64,000 nt of DNA from Demequina sp. (GTDB lineage: Bacteria > Actinomycetota > Actinomycetes > Actinomycetales > Demequinaceae), in assembly GCF_016278775.1 (NCBI RefSeq), contig NZ_JADQBF010000013.1:102402-166401 (forward strand), written 5' to 3'. Under the pieces are notes generated by a model. That model was not told where the DNA came from and ran no database searches. It worked only from the letters and a program-made list of their open reading frames with translations. Positions 13,154 through 22,139 of this stretch are shown here, piece by piece. The translations under genes and the position numbers were made by a program. Every line of letters begins with the position of its first letter. Positions within the stretch are counted from its first letter, which is position 1.

Positions 13154-13516
13154 ATGTCTTTGTGGATCATCCATTACACGTATGACACGCGGGACTCGTT
13201 GCGCGCCGAGACCCTTGACGAGCACTTGTGGTACCTCGCTGGGCTCGCCGACGCTGGCGCGATGATCGCATACGGCAAGTACGACGACGAGGCCGAGCCG
13301 GGCGCGCTCCTCATCGCTTCGGCGCCCACCAAACACCACGCAAGAGACCTGGTAGCGGAGGATCCGTTTGTCATCGTGGGAGCCGTCGCAGACATCAGTA
13401 TTCGTCCGTGGGACGGGCACCTGGGACCGTGGTGGAAGAACAGGAAGTCGCCTCCGATTGAACGGTCCAAGCGTGGAGACCTAGACGCGAGGTCGCGCGC
13501 ACGACGAGCGCCCTAA
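13154..13516 (+). CDS. YciI-like (YCII-domain) protein
   Basis: This 120-residue protein has a YCII-related ferredoxin-like domain over about residues 1-92: strand IIHYTY, a helix with [25 protein letters not shown], and [20 protein letters not shown]. The basic C-terminal 25 residues are not part of the domain. YciI proteins are small dimers of uncertain function. ATG at 13154 puts the domain at the N-terminus. Its TAA overlaps the convergent uvrB TAG. The divergent partner is uvrA, so it may respond to DNA damage; that is inference. Confidence 0.8.
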   Translation: MSLWIIHYTYDTRDSLRAETLDEHLWYLAGLADAGAMIAYGKYDDEAEPGALLIASAPTKHHARDLVAEDPFVIVGAVADISIRPWDGHLGPWWKNRKSPPIERSKRGDLDARSRARRAP

Positions 13517-15573
13517 CCCGCCTGCATCATCTGGCGCAGTTCCTTCTTGAGTTCAGCGATTTCGTCGCGAAGTCGCGCCGCCAACTCAAAGTGCAACTCC
13601 GCTGCGGCGCCCCGCATCTGCGCTGACAATTCCTCGACGAGGGCCGCGAGGTCTTGCGCCGGTCGGCCAGCGCTCGCCGCGGCCTTCGCCGCTGCCGCCC
13701 CTTTGGTGTCCTTGTCGACCTGACGCAACGTGGCTACAGTGTCGGCCTCCTCGCGCGCGAGCATCTCCGTGATGTCGCTGATCTTCTTGCGCAATGGAGT
13801 TGGATCGATCCCTCTCTCGGTGTTGTACGCCACCTGCTTCTCGCGGCGGCGGTTGGTCTCGTCGATAGCTGCTGCCATCGAGTCCGTCACCGTGTCGGCG
13901 TACATGTGAACTTCGCCTGATACGTTGCGTGCAGCGCGGCCGATGGTCTGGATGAGCGACGTTCCTGACCTGAGGAAGCCTTCCTTGTCCGCGTCCAGGA
14001 TGCTCACCAGCGAGACTTCAGGGAGGTCGAGACCCTCGCGAAGCAGGTTGATGCCGACCAGCACATCGAACCTGCCCATGCGCAGGTCTCTCAGCAGTTC
14101 CACTCGCCGCAGAGTGTCCACATCCGAGTGCAAGTACTCCACCCGCACGTCCCTCTCCGAGATGTACTCGGTGAGGTCTTCCGCCATCTTCTTGGTCAGT
14201 GTTGTCACGAGGATGCGCTCGTTTTTCTCGACGCGCGCGCGGATCTCGTGAAGAAGATCGTCGATCTGGCCCTCTGTCGGCTTGACGACGATCTGCGGGT
14301 CCACCAGCCCGGTGGGTCGAATGATCTGCTCGACCACACCGTCGGCCTTGCCCAGCTCATACTTGCCAGGCGTGGCCGAGAGGTACACCGTCTGCTTGAT
14401 GCGCTCCTGGAACTCGTCCCACCGCAGTGGCCGGTTGTCGAGGGCGGAGGGCAGGCGGAATCCGTGGTCCACGAGCGTGCGCTTGCGGGAGGCGTCGCCC
14501 TCGTACATGGCACCGATCTGCGACACCGTCACGTGGCTCTCGTCGATGACCAGCAGGAAGTCGTCTGGAAAGTAGTCCAACAACGTGTGCGGAGGCGTGC
14601 CTGGCTCGCGTTGTTCGATGTGCCGCGAGTAGTTCTCGATGCCGCTGCAGGTGCCCACTGAACGCATCATCTCCAGGTCAAACGTGGTGCGCATCTTGAG
14701 TCGTTGCGCCTCGAGCAACTTGTTCTGGCGCTCCAGCTCCTCGAGACGCTCGCCCAACTCCTGCTCAATGGTCGAGATGGCCTTGTTCATGCGCTGTTCG
14801 CTCGCCACATAGTGCGACGCAGGGAAGATGTGAACTTGATCCCGACTGGCGACCACCTGTCCTGTGAGGGGATGCAGGGTGTACAGCGCCTCAACCTCGT
14901 CGCCAAACATCTCGATGCGGATGGCGAGTTCTTCGTACACGGGGATGATCTCGACAGTGTCGCCGCGCACCCTGAAGGTGCCGCGCGTGAACGCCAGGTC
15001 GTTGCGCGCGTACTGCATCTGTACAAACTCCCGTAGCAGCGCGTCGCGCGGCAGCACGTCTCCTACCTGCAGGCTGACCATCCCCTGGATGTACTCCTCT
15101 GGGGTTCCCAGTCCATAGATGCACGACACGGAGGACACGACAATCACGTCGCGCCTGGTTAGCAAGGAGTTGGTCGCGGAGTATCGCAGCCTCTCCACCT
15201 CCTCGTTGATCGAGGAGTCCTTCTCAATGAAGGTGTCGGTCTGCGGAACGTACGCCTCTGGCTGGTAGTAGTCGTAGTAGCTCACAAAGTACTCGACCGC
15301 GTTGTGCGGCATGAGGTCCCTGAACTCGTTCGCCAACTGGGCCGCGAGGGTCTTGTTGTGGGCCATCACCAAGGTAGGCCGCTGCAGGCGCTCGATGAGC
15401 CAAGCCGTGGTGGCCGACTTTCCGGTTCCGGTAGCGCCCAGCAGCACAACGTCCGGCTCCCCCGCCTGGATTCTCGTGGCCAGATCCTCAATCGCCGCAG
15501 GCTGGTCGCCGGAAGGCTTGTACTCAGAAACCACCTGGAACGGGTTCTGCGCGCGGCGCAAGTCTGACGTCAT
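13513..15573 (-). CDS. uvrB: Excinuclease ABC subunit B
   Basis: This 686-residue superfamily 2 helicase-like protein verifies lesions after UvrA loading and recruits UvrC. Walker [16 protein letters not shown] is near residues 44-58. The beta-hairpin region with [17 protein letters not shown] follows, helicase motif II is VIDESHVT, motif VI is QTIGRAARN, and a C-terminal UVR domain (about 640-680) binds UvrC. Length is normal. A TACCGT box six bases before the ATG implies a leaderless mRNA. No SOS box is visible in front of it, unlike uvrA. Confidence 0.98.
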   Translation of the reverse strand: MTSDLRRAQNPFQVVSEYKPSGDQPAAIEDLATRIQAGEPDVVLLGATGTGKSATTAWLIERLQRPTLVMAHNKTLAAQLANEFRDLMPHNAVEYFVSYYDYYQPEAYVPQTDTFIEKDSSINEEVERLRYSATNSLLTRRDVIVVSSVSCIYGLGTPEEYIQGMVSLQVGDVLPRDALLREFVQMQYARNDLAFTRGTFRVRGDTVEIIPVYEELAIRIEMFGDEVEALYTLHPLTGQVVASRDQVHIFPASHYVASEQRMNKAISTIEQELGERLEELERQNKLLEAQRLKMRTTFDLEMMRSVGTCSGIENYSRHIEQREPGTPPHTLLDYFPDDFLLVIDESHVTVSQIGAMYEGDASRKRTLVDHGFRLPSALDNRPLRWDEFQERIKQTVYLSATPGKYELGKADGVVEQIIRPTGLVDPQIVVKPTEGQIDDLLHEIRARVEKNERILVTTLTKKMAEDLTEYISERDVRVEYLHSDVDTLRRVELLRDLRMGRFDVLVGINLLREGLDLPEVSLVSILDADKEGFLRSGTSLIQTIGRAARNVSGEVHMYADTVTDSMAAAIDETNRRREKQVAYNTERGIDPTPLRKKISDITEMLAREEADTVATLRQVDKDTKGAAAAKAAASAGRPAQDLAALVEELSAQMRGAAAELHFELAARLRDEIAELKKELRQMMQAG

Positions 15574-15579
15574 GCCTCA

Positions 15580-15585
15580 ACGGTA
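15580..15585 (-). promoter_or_regulatory. Leaderless -10 box of uvrB
   Basis: TACCGT, six bases, ATG. Full match to TANNNT at the spacing found before uvrA and pfkA; no ribosome site is convincing. Confidence 0.65.
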
Positions 15586-15611
15586 ACGCCGCGGTCTGAC
15601 AAGCAGCCCAG

Positions 15612-16202
15612 TCACGGCAAGTGGCTCGACCAGAACTCGTCCACCTGGTCCCGCAAGTGCTCCACGCTTCCCGAACCGTCCAAGGCCACATCGCACGCGG
15701 CCGCGCGCTCGTCATCGGAAGCCTGCGCCAGAATGCGGTCCATCGCCTGCTCGTGGGTCAGCCCGCGAAGCTGCTGAAGGCGTCCGACGCGCACGCTGAG
15801 CGGCGCCGTCACGCACACGACAATGTCAAAGTCTCCACCTTGGCCGGTCTCGACCAACAACGGGATATCGTGCACCACGACCTCGACACCCTCACCGCGT
15901 GCCTGACGGTCAGCCGCGCTCGCCGCCGCACGGACATAAGGATGGATGATCTCTTCGAGGCGCACTCGCGCCTGATCGTCAGCGAAGACGATGTCGGCCA
16001 AGAGCGTTCGGTCGAGCACCCCACCCTTGACGACGCGGTCGCCAAACTCACCCACAATGTCGACGAGAGCAGCAGACCCTGGCTCCACGACGCGACGCGC
16101 GAGGTGGTCGTGATCAATGACGCGTGCCCCGAGTTCAGCGAATCGCTCCGCCGCCGTGGACTTACCTGCAGCGATTCCGCCCGTCAACCCAATGCGTAGC
16201 AC
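15612..16202 (-). CDS. coaE: Dephospho-CoA kinase
   Basis: This enzyme of about 196 residues phosphorylates dephospho-CoA in the last step of coenzyme A synthesis. The N-terminal P-loop is GLTGGIAAGKST, followed by GARVIDHDHLARRVVEPG and a lid-region segment. I prefer the GTG at 16202, since family members usually begin with LRIGLTGG; a TTG at 16208 would add two residues, and neither has a clear ribosome site. It lies between uvrB and rpsA, as is usual in actinobacteria; the rpsA terminator lies just upstream. Confidence 0.93.
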   Translation of the reverse strand: MLRIGLTGGIAAGKSTAAERFAELGARVIDHDHLARRVVEPGSAALVDIVGEFGDRVVKGGVLDRTLLADIVFADDQARVRLEEIIHPYVRAAASAADRQARGEGVEVVVHDIPLLVETGQGGDFDIVVCVTAPLSVRVGRLQQLRGLTHEQAMDRILAQASDDERAAACDVALDGSGSVEHLRDQVDEFWSSHLP

Positions 16203-16267
16203 TGGCAAAGGCTGTCACGGAACGACAGCCCGCGCAAGACAGAGATCGCCAAGCGCCCGCTCAACGA

Positions 16268-16303
16268 CGTGGGGCCCCTGACCTTGCGGTCAGGGGCCCC
16301 ACG
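16268..16303 (-). terminator. rpsA terminator, 16-bp perfect hairpin
   Basis: A perfect 16-bp stem (16268-16283 with 16288-16303) with a four-base TTGC loop, 15 bases after the rpsA stop. No U-run follows on the minus strand, so it is the U-less type common in actinobacteria. Confidence 0.8.
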
Positions 16304-16318
16304 ATCGTGATGTGTTGG

Positions 16319-17812
16319 CTAGTTGCCTGTGAGCTTCTCGCGAAGCGCGGCCAAGCGCTCGTCAGAGGCAAGCGTGCCAGCGTCGGGCGTCTCTTCGTCA
16401 TGAGACGAGTAGGACGTTGCTCCGCCACTCTCGTCCCCACGAGCGCGCTTGCGGGGCGCGACCGCCTCCGTGACCTCGGCCTCGGCCGCCTGAGCGTCCT
16501 GCTTGGCCACAAACGCCTTGTGAGCCTCCCAGCGCTCGTGCGCCTTCGCGTACTCGGCCTCCCAGGCCTCGCGCTGCGCGTCGAAGCCCTCTTGCCACTC
16601 CTGAGTCTCTGCGTCGAAGCCCTCTGGGTACTTGTAGTTGCCTGCCTCGTCGTACTCGGCGGTCATGCCATACAGCGCGGGATCGAAGTCCTCGCCCGCG
16701 GGGTCGACACCCTCGTTGGCCTGCTTGATGGACAGCGAGATGCGACGGCGCTCGAGGTCGATGTCAATGATCTTGACGAACACCTCTTCTTCCGCCTGAA
16801 CGACCTGCTCTGGCAGTTCGACGTGACGTACCGCGAGTTCCGAGATGTGAACCAAGCCCTCGATACCGTCATACACACGCACGAATGCGCCGAACGGGAC
16901 GAGCTTGGTGACCTTGCCAGGCACAATCTGGCCGATGGCGTGGGTGCGGGCGTAGACGGCCCACGGGTCCTCCTGCGTGGCCTTGAGCGACAGCGAGACA
17001 CGCTCGCGGTCCATGTCGATGTCGAGCACCTCGACCTCGACCTCTTGACCAACGGTGACGACCTCGTTCGGGTGGTCGATGTGCTTCCACGACAGTTCTG
17101 AGACGTGCACGAGGCCGTCCACTCCGCCCAGGTCGACAAAGGCACCGAAGTTGACGATCGAGGACACGACGCCCTTGCGGACCTGTCCGGAAGCGAGCGC
17201 GGTGAGGAACGACGAACGCACCTCGGACTGCGTCTGCTCAAGGAAGGCGCGGCGAGACAGGACCACGTTGTTGCGGTTCTTGTCGAGTTCGATGATCTTG
17301 GCCTCGATCTGCTGGCCGATGTACGGGCCGAGGTCGCGCACACGACGCATCTCAACGAGCGAAGCGGGCAGGAAGCCGCGCAGGCCGATGTCCACGATGA
17401 GGCCACCCTTGACGACCTCGATGACCGAGCCGGTGACGACGCCGTCCTCTTCCTTGATCTTCTCGATCGAACCCCACGCCCGCTCGTACTGCGCGCGCTT
17501 CTTCGACAGGATCAGGCGGCCTTCTTTGTCCTCTTTGGTGAGGACAAGGGCCTCGACGGTGTCGCCGACGTTGACCACCTCGTCGGGGTCGGCATCGTGA
17601 CGAATGGAGAGCTCGCGGGCGGGAATCACGCCTTCGGTCTTGTAGCCGATGTCGAGGAGAACCTCGTCACGGTCGACCTTGACGATGACGCCTTCTACAA
17701 GATCGCCGTCGTCGAAGTTCTTGATAGTCGCGTCTACAGCGGCGAGGAAGTCTTCGCTCGAGCCGATGTCATTGACTGCGATCTGGGTGGTCTCGGGGGT
17801 GGATACGGACAT
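16319..17812 (-). CDS. rpsA: 30S ribosomal protein S1
   Basis: This 497-residue RNA-binding protein has four S1 (OB-fold) repeats at about residues 35-105, 120-190, 208-278 and 293-365. A long acidic, Glu/Ala/Trp-rich tail follows and ends with a KLTGN segment. Four repeats rather than six are normal for actinobacteria. I chose the ATG at 17812, with GGAG 11 bases upstream; a longer frame to 17863 has no similarity. A good promoter lies about 80-105 bases upstream, and a strong hairpin ends the gene. Confidence 0.96.
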   Translation of the reverse strand: MSVSTPETTQIAVNDIGSSEDFLAAVDATIKNFDDGDLVEGVIVKVDRDEVLLDIGYKTEGVIPARELSIRHDADPDEVVNVGDTVEALVLTKEDKEGRLILSKKRAQYERAWGSIEKIKEEDGVVTGSVIEVVKGGLIVDIGLRGFLPASLVEMRRVRDLGPYIGQQIEAKIIELDKNRNNVVLSRRAFLEQTQSEVRSSFLTALASGQVRKGVVSSIVNFGAFVDLGGVDGLVHVSELSWKHIDHPNEVVTVGQEVEVEVLDIDMDRERVSLSLKATQEDPWAVYARTHAIGQIVPGKVTKLVPFGAFVRVYDGIEGLVHISELAVRHVELPEQVVQAEEEVFVKIIDIDLERRRISLSIKQANEGVDPAGEDFDPALYGMTAEYDEAGNYKYPEGFDAETQEWQEGFDAQREAWEAEYAKAHERWEAHKAFVAKQDAQAAEAEVTEAVAPRKRARGDESGGATSYSSHDEETPDAGTLASDERLAALREKLTGN

Positions 17813-17890
17813 AGAAGGAGTGACTCCGGTGGTCAGTGATTCGTTGATGGGTGGGCAGGCCAATACGCAGGGCGCACTGAGCCACCGATC

Positions 17891-17919
17891 AGCCTACCGC
17901 CCGCCTGTCACCTGCACAA
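17891..17919 (-). promoter_or_regulatory. rpsA promoter (-35 and -10)
   Basis: On the minus strand TTGTGC (17914-17919) and TAGGCT (17891-17896) are separated by exactly 17 bp. Transcription would start near 17884, giving an untranslated leader of about 70 bases, which is typical for ribosomal protein genes. Confidence 0.65.
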
Positions 17920-17971
17920 ACGCGCGAAGGGACCGACGAGACACAATTCTGCAACGATCTGCTGCACCCTG

Positions 17972-18994
17972 CTACAAACCCCAAGCGGCCTCGAGCAGCT
18001 CCTTGGGAACCCACTTGGTCTTGCCCATCATCACACTGAAGTCTTCCAGCACGATGTGCTCGCCCTGAAGTGCCGTGAACTTGCCCGTCTCGCCCGCCAC
18101 GATGGCGTCGATCGCCGCGATGCCGAACCGGGTGCCCAGCAGCCGGTCGGCGGCCGTGGGAATGCCACCGCGTTGCGTGTAGCCCAGCACGGTGAGGCGC
18201 GTCGGGAAGCCGGTGAGTTCCTCGATTGCCTTGGTCACTTCGTGCCCCATCGAGCCCGCGATGGGGTTTCCCTTCGCGTCGATGGTGGGGTTGCCATTCC
18301 AGTTCGAGCCTTCTGCAGGAATGGCGCCCTCGGCAACAGCGACGATGGAGAAGTTCTTGTAGCGATGGCGGTGGCGGATCTTCTTGGCGATCGTCTCGAT
18401 GTCAAAAGGCTCCTCCGGAGCCAGGATGATGTCGGCGCCGCCCGCCATGCCGGCCGTCACTGCGATCCAACCGGAATGGCGCCCCATCAGTTCGACGACC
18501 ATGACGCGGTTGTGCGACTCCGCGGTGGAGTGCAGCCGGTCGATAGCCTCGGTAGCCACCGTCACTGCCGTGTCGAAACCTATCGAGGAATCGGTGCCCA
18601 CCACGTCGTTGTCGATCGTCTTGGGAATGCCGATAACGGGTACGCCCGTCGCCTGCGACACCTTCCCTGCGGCCTTGAGAGTTCCGTCGCCGCCGATGCA
18701 GATCAGCCCGTCGAGCTTCTCGTTCGTGACCGTCTCTTGCACGGCCTCCATGCCACCGTCGACCTTGTGGGGGTGGCAGCGGGCGGTGCCGAGCATCGTG
18801 CCTCCGACCACCAGGATCCCCGAGACATCATCGCGGGTGAGGGGCCGGGCGTCGCCGTCGATGACGCCTCGCCACCCGTTGCGGAAGCCGACGATGGAAC
18901 ACCCGTGCTCCGAGGTGCCTCGCTTGACCACAGCACGAATTGCTGCGTTGAGGCCGGGACAGTCGCCCCCACCGGTAAGGACTCCAATGCGCAT
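17972..18994 (-). CDS. pfkA: 6-phosphofructokinase
   Basis: This 340-residue group III PFK phosphorylates fructose 6-phosphate. The nucleotide loop LTGGGDCPGLNA is at 7-17, GGDGTL at 101-106, catalytic PKTIDND at 124-130, and MGRHSGW near 170. The phosphoryl-donor positions are mixed: Gly104, as in ATP enzymes, but Lys125 (equivalent to E. coli Gly124), as in pyrophosphate enzymes. Streptomyces ATP-PFKs, as I recall, share this pair, so ATP is the likelier donor. A TAGGGT box six bases before the ATG indicates a leaderless mRNA. Confidence 0.93.
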   Translation of the reverse strand: MRIGVLTGGGDCPGLNAAIRAVVKRGTSEHGCSIVGFRNGWRGVIDGDARPLTRDDVSGILVVGGTMLGTARCHPHKVDGGMEAVQETVTNEKLDGLICIGGDGTLKAAGKVSQATGVPVIGIPKTIDNDVVGTDSSIGFDTAVTVATEAIDRLHSTAESHNRVMVVELMGRHSGWIAVTAGMAGGADIILAPEEPFDIETIAKKIRHRHRYKNFSIVAVAEGAIPAEGSNWNGNPTIDAKGNPIAGSMGHEVTKAIEELTGFPTRLTVLGYTQRGGIPTAADRLLGTRFGIAAIDAIVAGETGKFTALQGEHIVLEDFSVMMGKTKWVPKELLEAAWGL

Positions 18995-19000
18995 GAGGCA

Positions 19001-19006
19001 ACCCTA
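19001..19006 (-). promoter_or_regulatory. Leaderless -10 box of pfkA
   Basis: TAGGGT, six bases, ATG. It lies in the short gap just after the polA stop, so pfkA need not depend on polA transcription. Confidence 0.65.
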
Positions 19007-19013
19007 ACGGGTG

Positions 19014-21662
19014 TCAGTGCCCCGCAACGCGCCAATTGGTCCCACGGCCCACGTTGACGTCGAGTGGTAGGGAAAGGGATCCTGCACCCGCCATCTCCTC
19101 GCGAAGAATGGCCTCCACGTCGTCGGCCTCGCCGGGGGCGGCCTCGATCACCAACTCGTCGTGCACCTGCAGAATCTGACGTGACCGGAGGCCCTCCGCC
19201 GCCAGCCGTTGGTCCACGGCCAGCATGGCGCGCTTGATGAGGTCTGCGGCGCTCCCCTGAATCGGCGCGTTGAGGGCCATGCGTTCGGCCATGTCCCGAC
19301 GCTGCTTGTTCGGTGAAGTGAGGTCGGGCAGGTACCGGCGGCGGCCAAAAATCGTTTCGGTGTAGCCGTCGGCAGTGGCCTGCTTGACCACGCCGGTCAG
19401 GTAGGAGCGCACCGATCCGAACCGCGCGAAGTAGTCATCCATGAGGGCCTGTGCCTCGCCCACCGCGAGTCCCAACTGCCTCGCCAACCCAAACGCAGAC
19501 AATCCGTATGCCAGCCCATACGACATGGCCTTGATCTGGGACCTCATCTCGGGCGTGACGCCCTCGGGGGGCACACCGAACACGCGGGAGCCCACGAAGC
19601 GGTGGAGGTCCTCCCCTGCCCTAAACGCGTCGATCAGGGCCTGGTCTCCGCTCAGGTGCGCCATGATCCGCATCTCGATCTGGCTGTAGTCGGCCGTCAC
19701 CAGCGTCTCGTATCCATCGCCGACCACGAAGGCCTCGCGGATCCGGTGGCCTTCGTCAGTGCGGATCGGGATGTTCTGCAGGTTCGGATCGCGAGACGAC
19801 AGCCGCCCGGTGGAGGCGACCGTCTGGGAAAACGTGGTGTGGATGCGCCCATCCTCGCGCACGGCGTCCCTCAAGGTCTGGATGATCTGAGCGAGCTTGG
19901 TCGCATCACGGTGCGCCAGCAGTGCCTCGAGGAACGGATGGGGGTACTTCTCGTAGAGATCGGCGAGCGATGCCGCGTCTGTGGTGTACCCGGTCTTGAT
20001 CTTCTTGGTCTTTGGCATGCCGAGTTGATCGAAAAGCACCTCTTGGAGCTGCTTGGGGGAACCGAGATTCACGGTCGAGCCGATGGAGCTATGCGCGTTG
20101 TCCGCGGCGAGTTCCGCGCGCTTCAGCGCCGCGGAGGAAAGCTCCTCAAGGTGACCGCCATCGACGGCGACCCCCGCGGATTCCATGCCCCACAGTGTCT
20201 GAACCAAAGGGATTTCCATGTCGCGGTACAGGCCGGTCATGTGCCGATCTTCGACGTCAGCCCGCAAGACGGGGGCCAGGCGCGCCACCAGCAGGGCCTG
20301 CCTGGCCGACTCTTCTACCTCCGATGAGCCGAGCCCCAACTCGAGTTGGCCGGAGGCCGCCTCCACTGGACGCACACCGAGATACCGCTCCGCCACGTCG
20401 GCCAGCTCGAGTCTGCCCTGTGCGGGGTTGGCCAGATACGCGGCCAACTGAGTGTCGTCGGCGACGCCGCTCAGAGTGAAACCCCGCGACGCCAAGGCGT
20501 GGAGCGCACTCTTCGCGCCGTGGAAGACCTTGGAGACCGAGGAGTCCGCCAACCACCGCCCGAGCGCCGCGTCTCCCGCCTCGTCGAGAGACCCGAGGTC
20601 GAGACCCCACGCCCCTGACTCCGTCGCGACGCCGAGCGCCCAGGCGTCACCCGTCCCACCCCACAGGTGCAGTGCCACCGTTCCGGTGAGTGCCACGACG
20701 TCCGCCACTGCGGCGGGCGCATGCACTGGCGTCTCGTCAGGCGCGGCCTGCTGGGACGCGTCATCCGAGTCGTTCGCCGGCGTCAGCGCAAGCAACCGGG
20801 CCCTCAATCCGCGGAACTGCAACGCGTCGCACACCTCGTGCACAGCTGCGGCATCGGCGCCCTTGAGGCGGAGCTCGTCGAGAGACTTCTCCACCTCAAG
20901 GTCGGTGAGCAAGTGGTTGAGTTCGCGGTTCAGACGCACCTGATCCAGATTCGCGCGCAGGCTCTCGCCTGCCTTGCCTGGCACGTCCTCTGCCGACGCG
21001 AGGATGCCGTCCAGGCCGTCGTACGTCGCGATCCACTTGGCTGCCGTCTTGGGGCCAACACCTGGCACGCCAGGCAGGTTGTCAGACGTCTCCCCCACCA
21101 GAGCCGCAAGTTCAGGGTAGCGATGTGGCGGAACTGCGTACTTTTCTTCAACTGAGGCTGGGGTGAACTCGACAAGATCACTCACACCCTTGCGCGGGTA
21201 CAGCAGGGTGACGTCCTCCGTCACCAACTGAATGGTGTCCCTATCGCCTGACACGACGAGCACTTCCATGCCCGCCTCGCGGCCCATACGGGCGTACGTC
21301 GCCAAGAGGTCGTCCGCCTCGAAGTCCTCCTTGTCGACCGCCACCACCCCCAGCGCATCGAGCACCTCTCTCATGAGGGGTACCTGAGGCTCGAAGTCGG
21401 GAGGCGTCTCGTCCCGAGTGCCCTTGTACGAGGGAAGTCTTCTGGTTCGGAACGTCCCCCCTGGAAGGTCGAACGCCACCGCAACGTGCGTCGGCTTGCG
21501 GTCGTTCAAGAGCGTCGCAAGCATCGCCGTGAAGCCATAGACAGCGTTGGTCGGCGCGCCCGTCGATGTCGCGAAGTTCTCCACCGGCAACGCAAAGAAT
21601 GCGCGGAATGCCATCGACAATCCGTCGACGAGCAGAAGTCTGTCCTTGGCCGATTCGCTCAC
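19014..21662 (-). CDS. polA: DNA polymerase I
   Basis: This enzyme of about 882 residues fills gaps in repair and removes RNA primers. Domains are a 5'-3' exonuclease (about 5-300, with SGDRD and GVPGVGPKTA), a degenerate 3'-5' exonuclease region (about 315-480) without the DxE catalytic pair, and a family A polymerase (about 490-882) with motif A DYSQIEMR, motif B KAMSYGLAYG and motif C VHDELV. Proofreading is therefore probably absent. I prefer GTG at 21662 because TAGGTT lies seven bases before it; TTG at 21671, with AGGGG upstream, is the alternative. Confidence 0.96.
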   Translation of the reverse strand: MSESAKDRLLLVDGLSMAFRAFFALPVENFATSTGAPTNAVYGFTAMLATLLNDRKPTHVAVAFDLPGGTFRTRRLPSYKGTRDETPPDFEPQVPLMREVLDALGVVAVDKEDFEADDLLATYARMGREAGMEVLVVSGDRDTIQLVTEDVTLLYPRKGVSDLVEFTPASVEEKYAVPPHRYPELAALVGETSDNLPGVPGVGPKTAAKWIATYDGLDGILASAEDVPGKAGESLRANLDQVRLNRELNHLLTDLEVEKSLDELRLKGADAAAVHEVCDALQFRGLRARLLALTPANDSDDASQQAAPDETPVHAPAAVADVVALTGTVALHLWGGTGDAWALGVATESGAWGLDLGSLDEAGDAALGRWLADSSVSKVFHGAKSALHALASRGFTLSGVADDTQLAAYLANPAQGRLELADVAERYLGVRPVEAASGQLELGLGSSEVEESARQALLVARLAPVLRADVEDRHMTGLYRDMEIPLVQTLWGMESAGVAVDGGHLEELSSAALKRAELAADNAHSSIGSTVNLGSPKQLQEVLFDQLGMPKTKKIKTGYTTDAASLADLYEKYPHPFLEALLAHRDATKLAQIIQTLRDAVREDGRIHTTFSQTVASTGRLSSRDPNLQNIPIRTDEGHRIREAFVVGDGYETLVTADYSQIEMRIMAHLSGDQALIDAFRAGEDLHRFVGSRVFGVPPEGVTPEMRSQIKAMSYGLAYGLSAFGLARQLGLAVGEAQALMDDYFARFGSVRSYLTGVVKQATADGYTETIFGRRRYLPDLTSPNKQRRDMAERMALNAPIQGSAADLIKRAMLAVDQRLAAEGLRSRQILQVHDELVIEAAPGEADDVEAILREEMAGAGSLSLPLDVNVGRGTNWRVAGH

Positions 21663-21669
21663 AGATGCC

Positions 21670-21675
21670 AACCTA
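21670..21675 (-). promoter_or_regulatory. Leaderless -10 box of polA
   Basis: TAGGTT, seven bases, GTG at 21662. It overlaps the alternative TTG start and lies seven bases from the divergent thioesterase ATG, so the two promoters must overlap. Confidence 0.5.
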
Positions 21676-21681
21676 TCCCCT

Positions 21682-22089
21682 ATGACTGACAGCGCAGCAG
21701 CAGGCTATGCCAACCTTGGCGGGCTCATCGACCGCCTTCACATGACCGTCACCGAGGTCACGCCAAGCAGGGCGGTAGCGACGATGCCGGTGGAGGGCAA
21801 CACGCAGCCATATGGATTGCTCCACGGCGGGGCTTCAGCGGCATTGGCGGAGACCGTCGCGTCGCTCGCCGCGGCCGCCCACGCCGGCCCCGGCCGAATG
21901 GCGGTGGGGGTCGACCTCAACATCACGCATCATCGTGCAAAGACCAGCGGTGATGTCCGTGCCGTGGCCACGTCGTTGCGCCTGGGAAGGAGCGCCGCCA
22001 CCTACGACATCGCGGTCGTCGACGAGGACGGCGAACGCATCGCCACGGCACGCCTCACGTGCTTGATTCGCGACCGCCAGGCCACATAG
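21682..22089 (+). CDS. PaaI-type hotdog thioesterase
   Basis: This 135-residue single hotdog-fold enzyme of the PaaI/MenI group hydrolyses acyl-CoA thioesters. The fold's helix carries GLLHGGASAALAETVAS, where HGG is the family motif and the Glu of ALAET fits the catalytic carboxylate. VGVDLNITHHRA forms the following strand. The substrate is not evident; 1,4-dihydroxy-2-naphthoyl-CoA (menaquinone) and phenylacetyl-CoA intermediates are family possibilities. The start lies close to the divergent polA. No clear ribosome site is present, so the mRNA may be leaderless. Confidence 0.85.
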   Translation: MTDSAAAGYANLGGLIDRLHMTVTEVTPSRAVATMPVEGNTQPYGLLHGGASAALAETVASLAAAAHAGPGRMAVGVDLNITHHRAKTSGDVRAVATSLRLGRSAATYDIAVVDEDGERIATARLTCLIRDRQAT

Positions 22090-22119
22090 CGGAAACATCC
22101 ATGGGTTACATTGTTCCGC
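22089..22119 (+). promoter_or_regulatory. livH upstream inverted repeat with candidate -10 box
   Basis: GCGGAA-A-CA (22089-22097) mirrors TGTTCCGC (22112-22119) with a single-base bulge. TACATT (22107-22112) between the arms matches TANNNT and would start transcription near 22119, about 20 bases before the GTG of livH. It could be an operator, or a hairpin ending the thioesterase transcript. Confidence 0.4.
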
Positions 22120-22139
22120 AACCACCTGGGAGGGCACCA

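Noticed and set aside
15574..15611. SOS box in front of uvrB
   Set aside because: I looked for TCGAAC-N4-GTTCGA in the gap before uvrB and found neither half-site.
17813..17863. Longer N-terminus for ribosomal protein S1
   Set aside because: The extra 17 codons show no family similarity, and the GGAG site and promoter placement fit the ATG at 17812.
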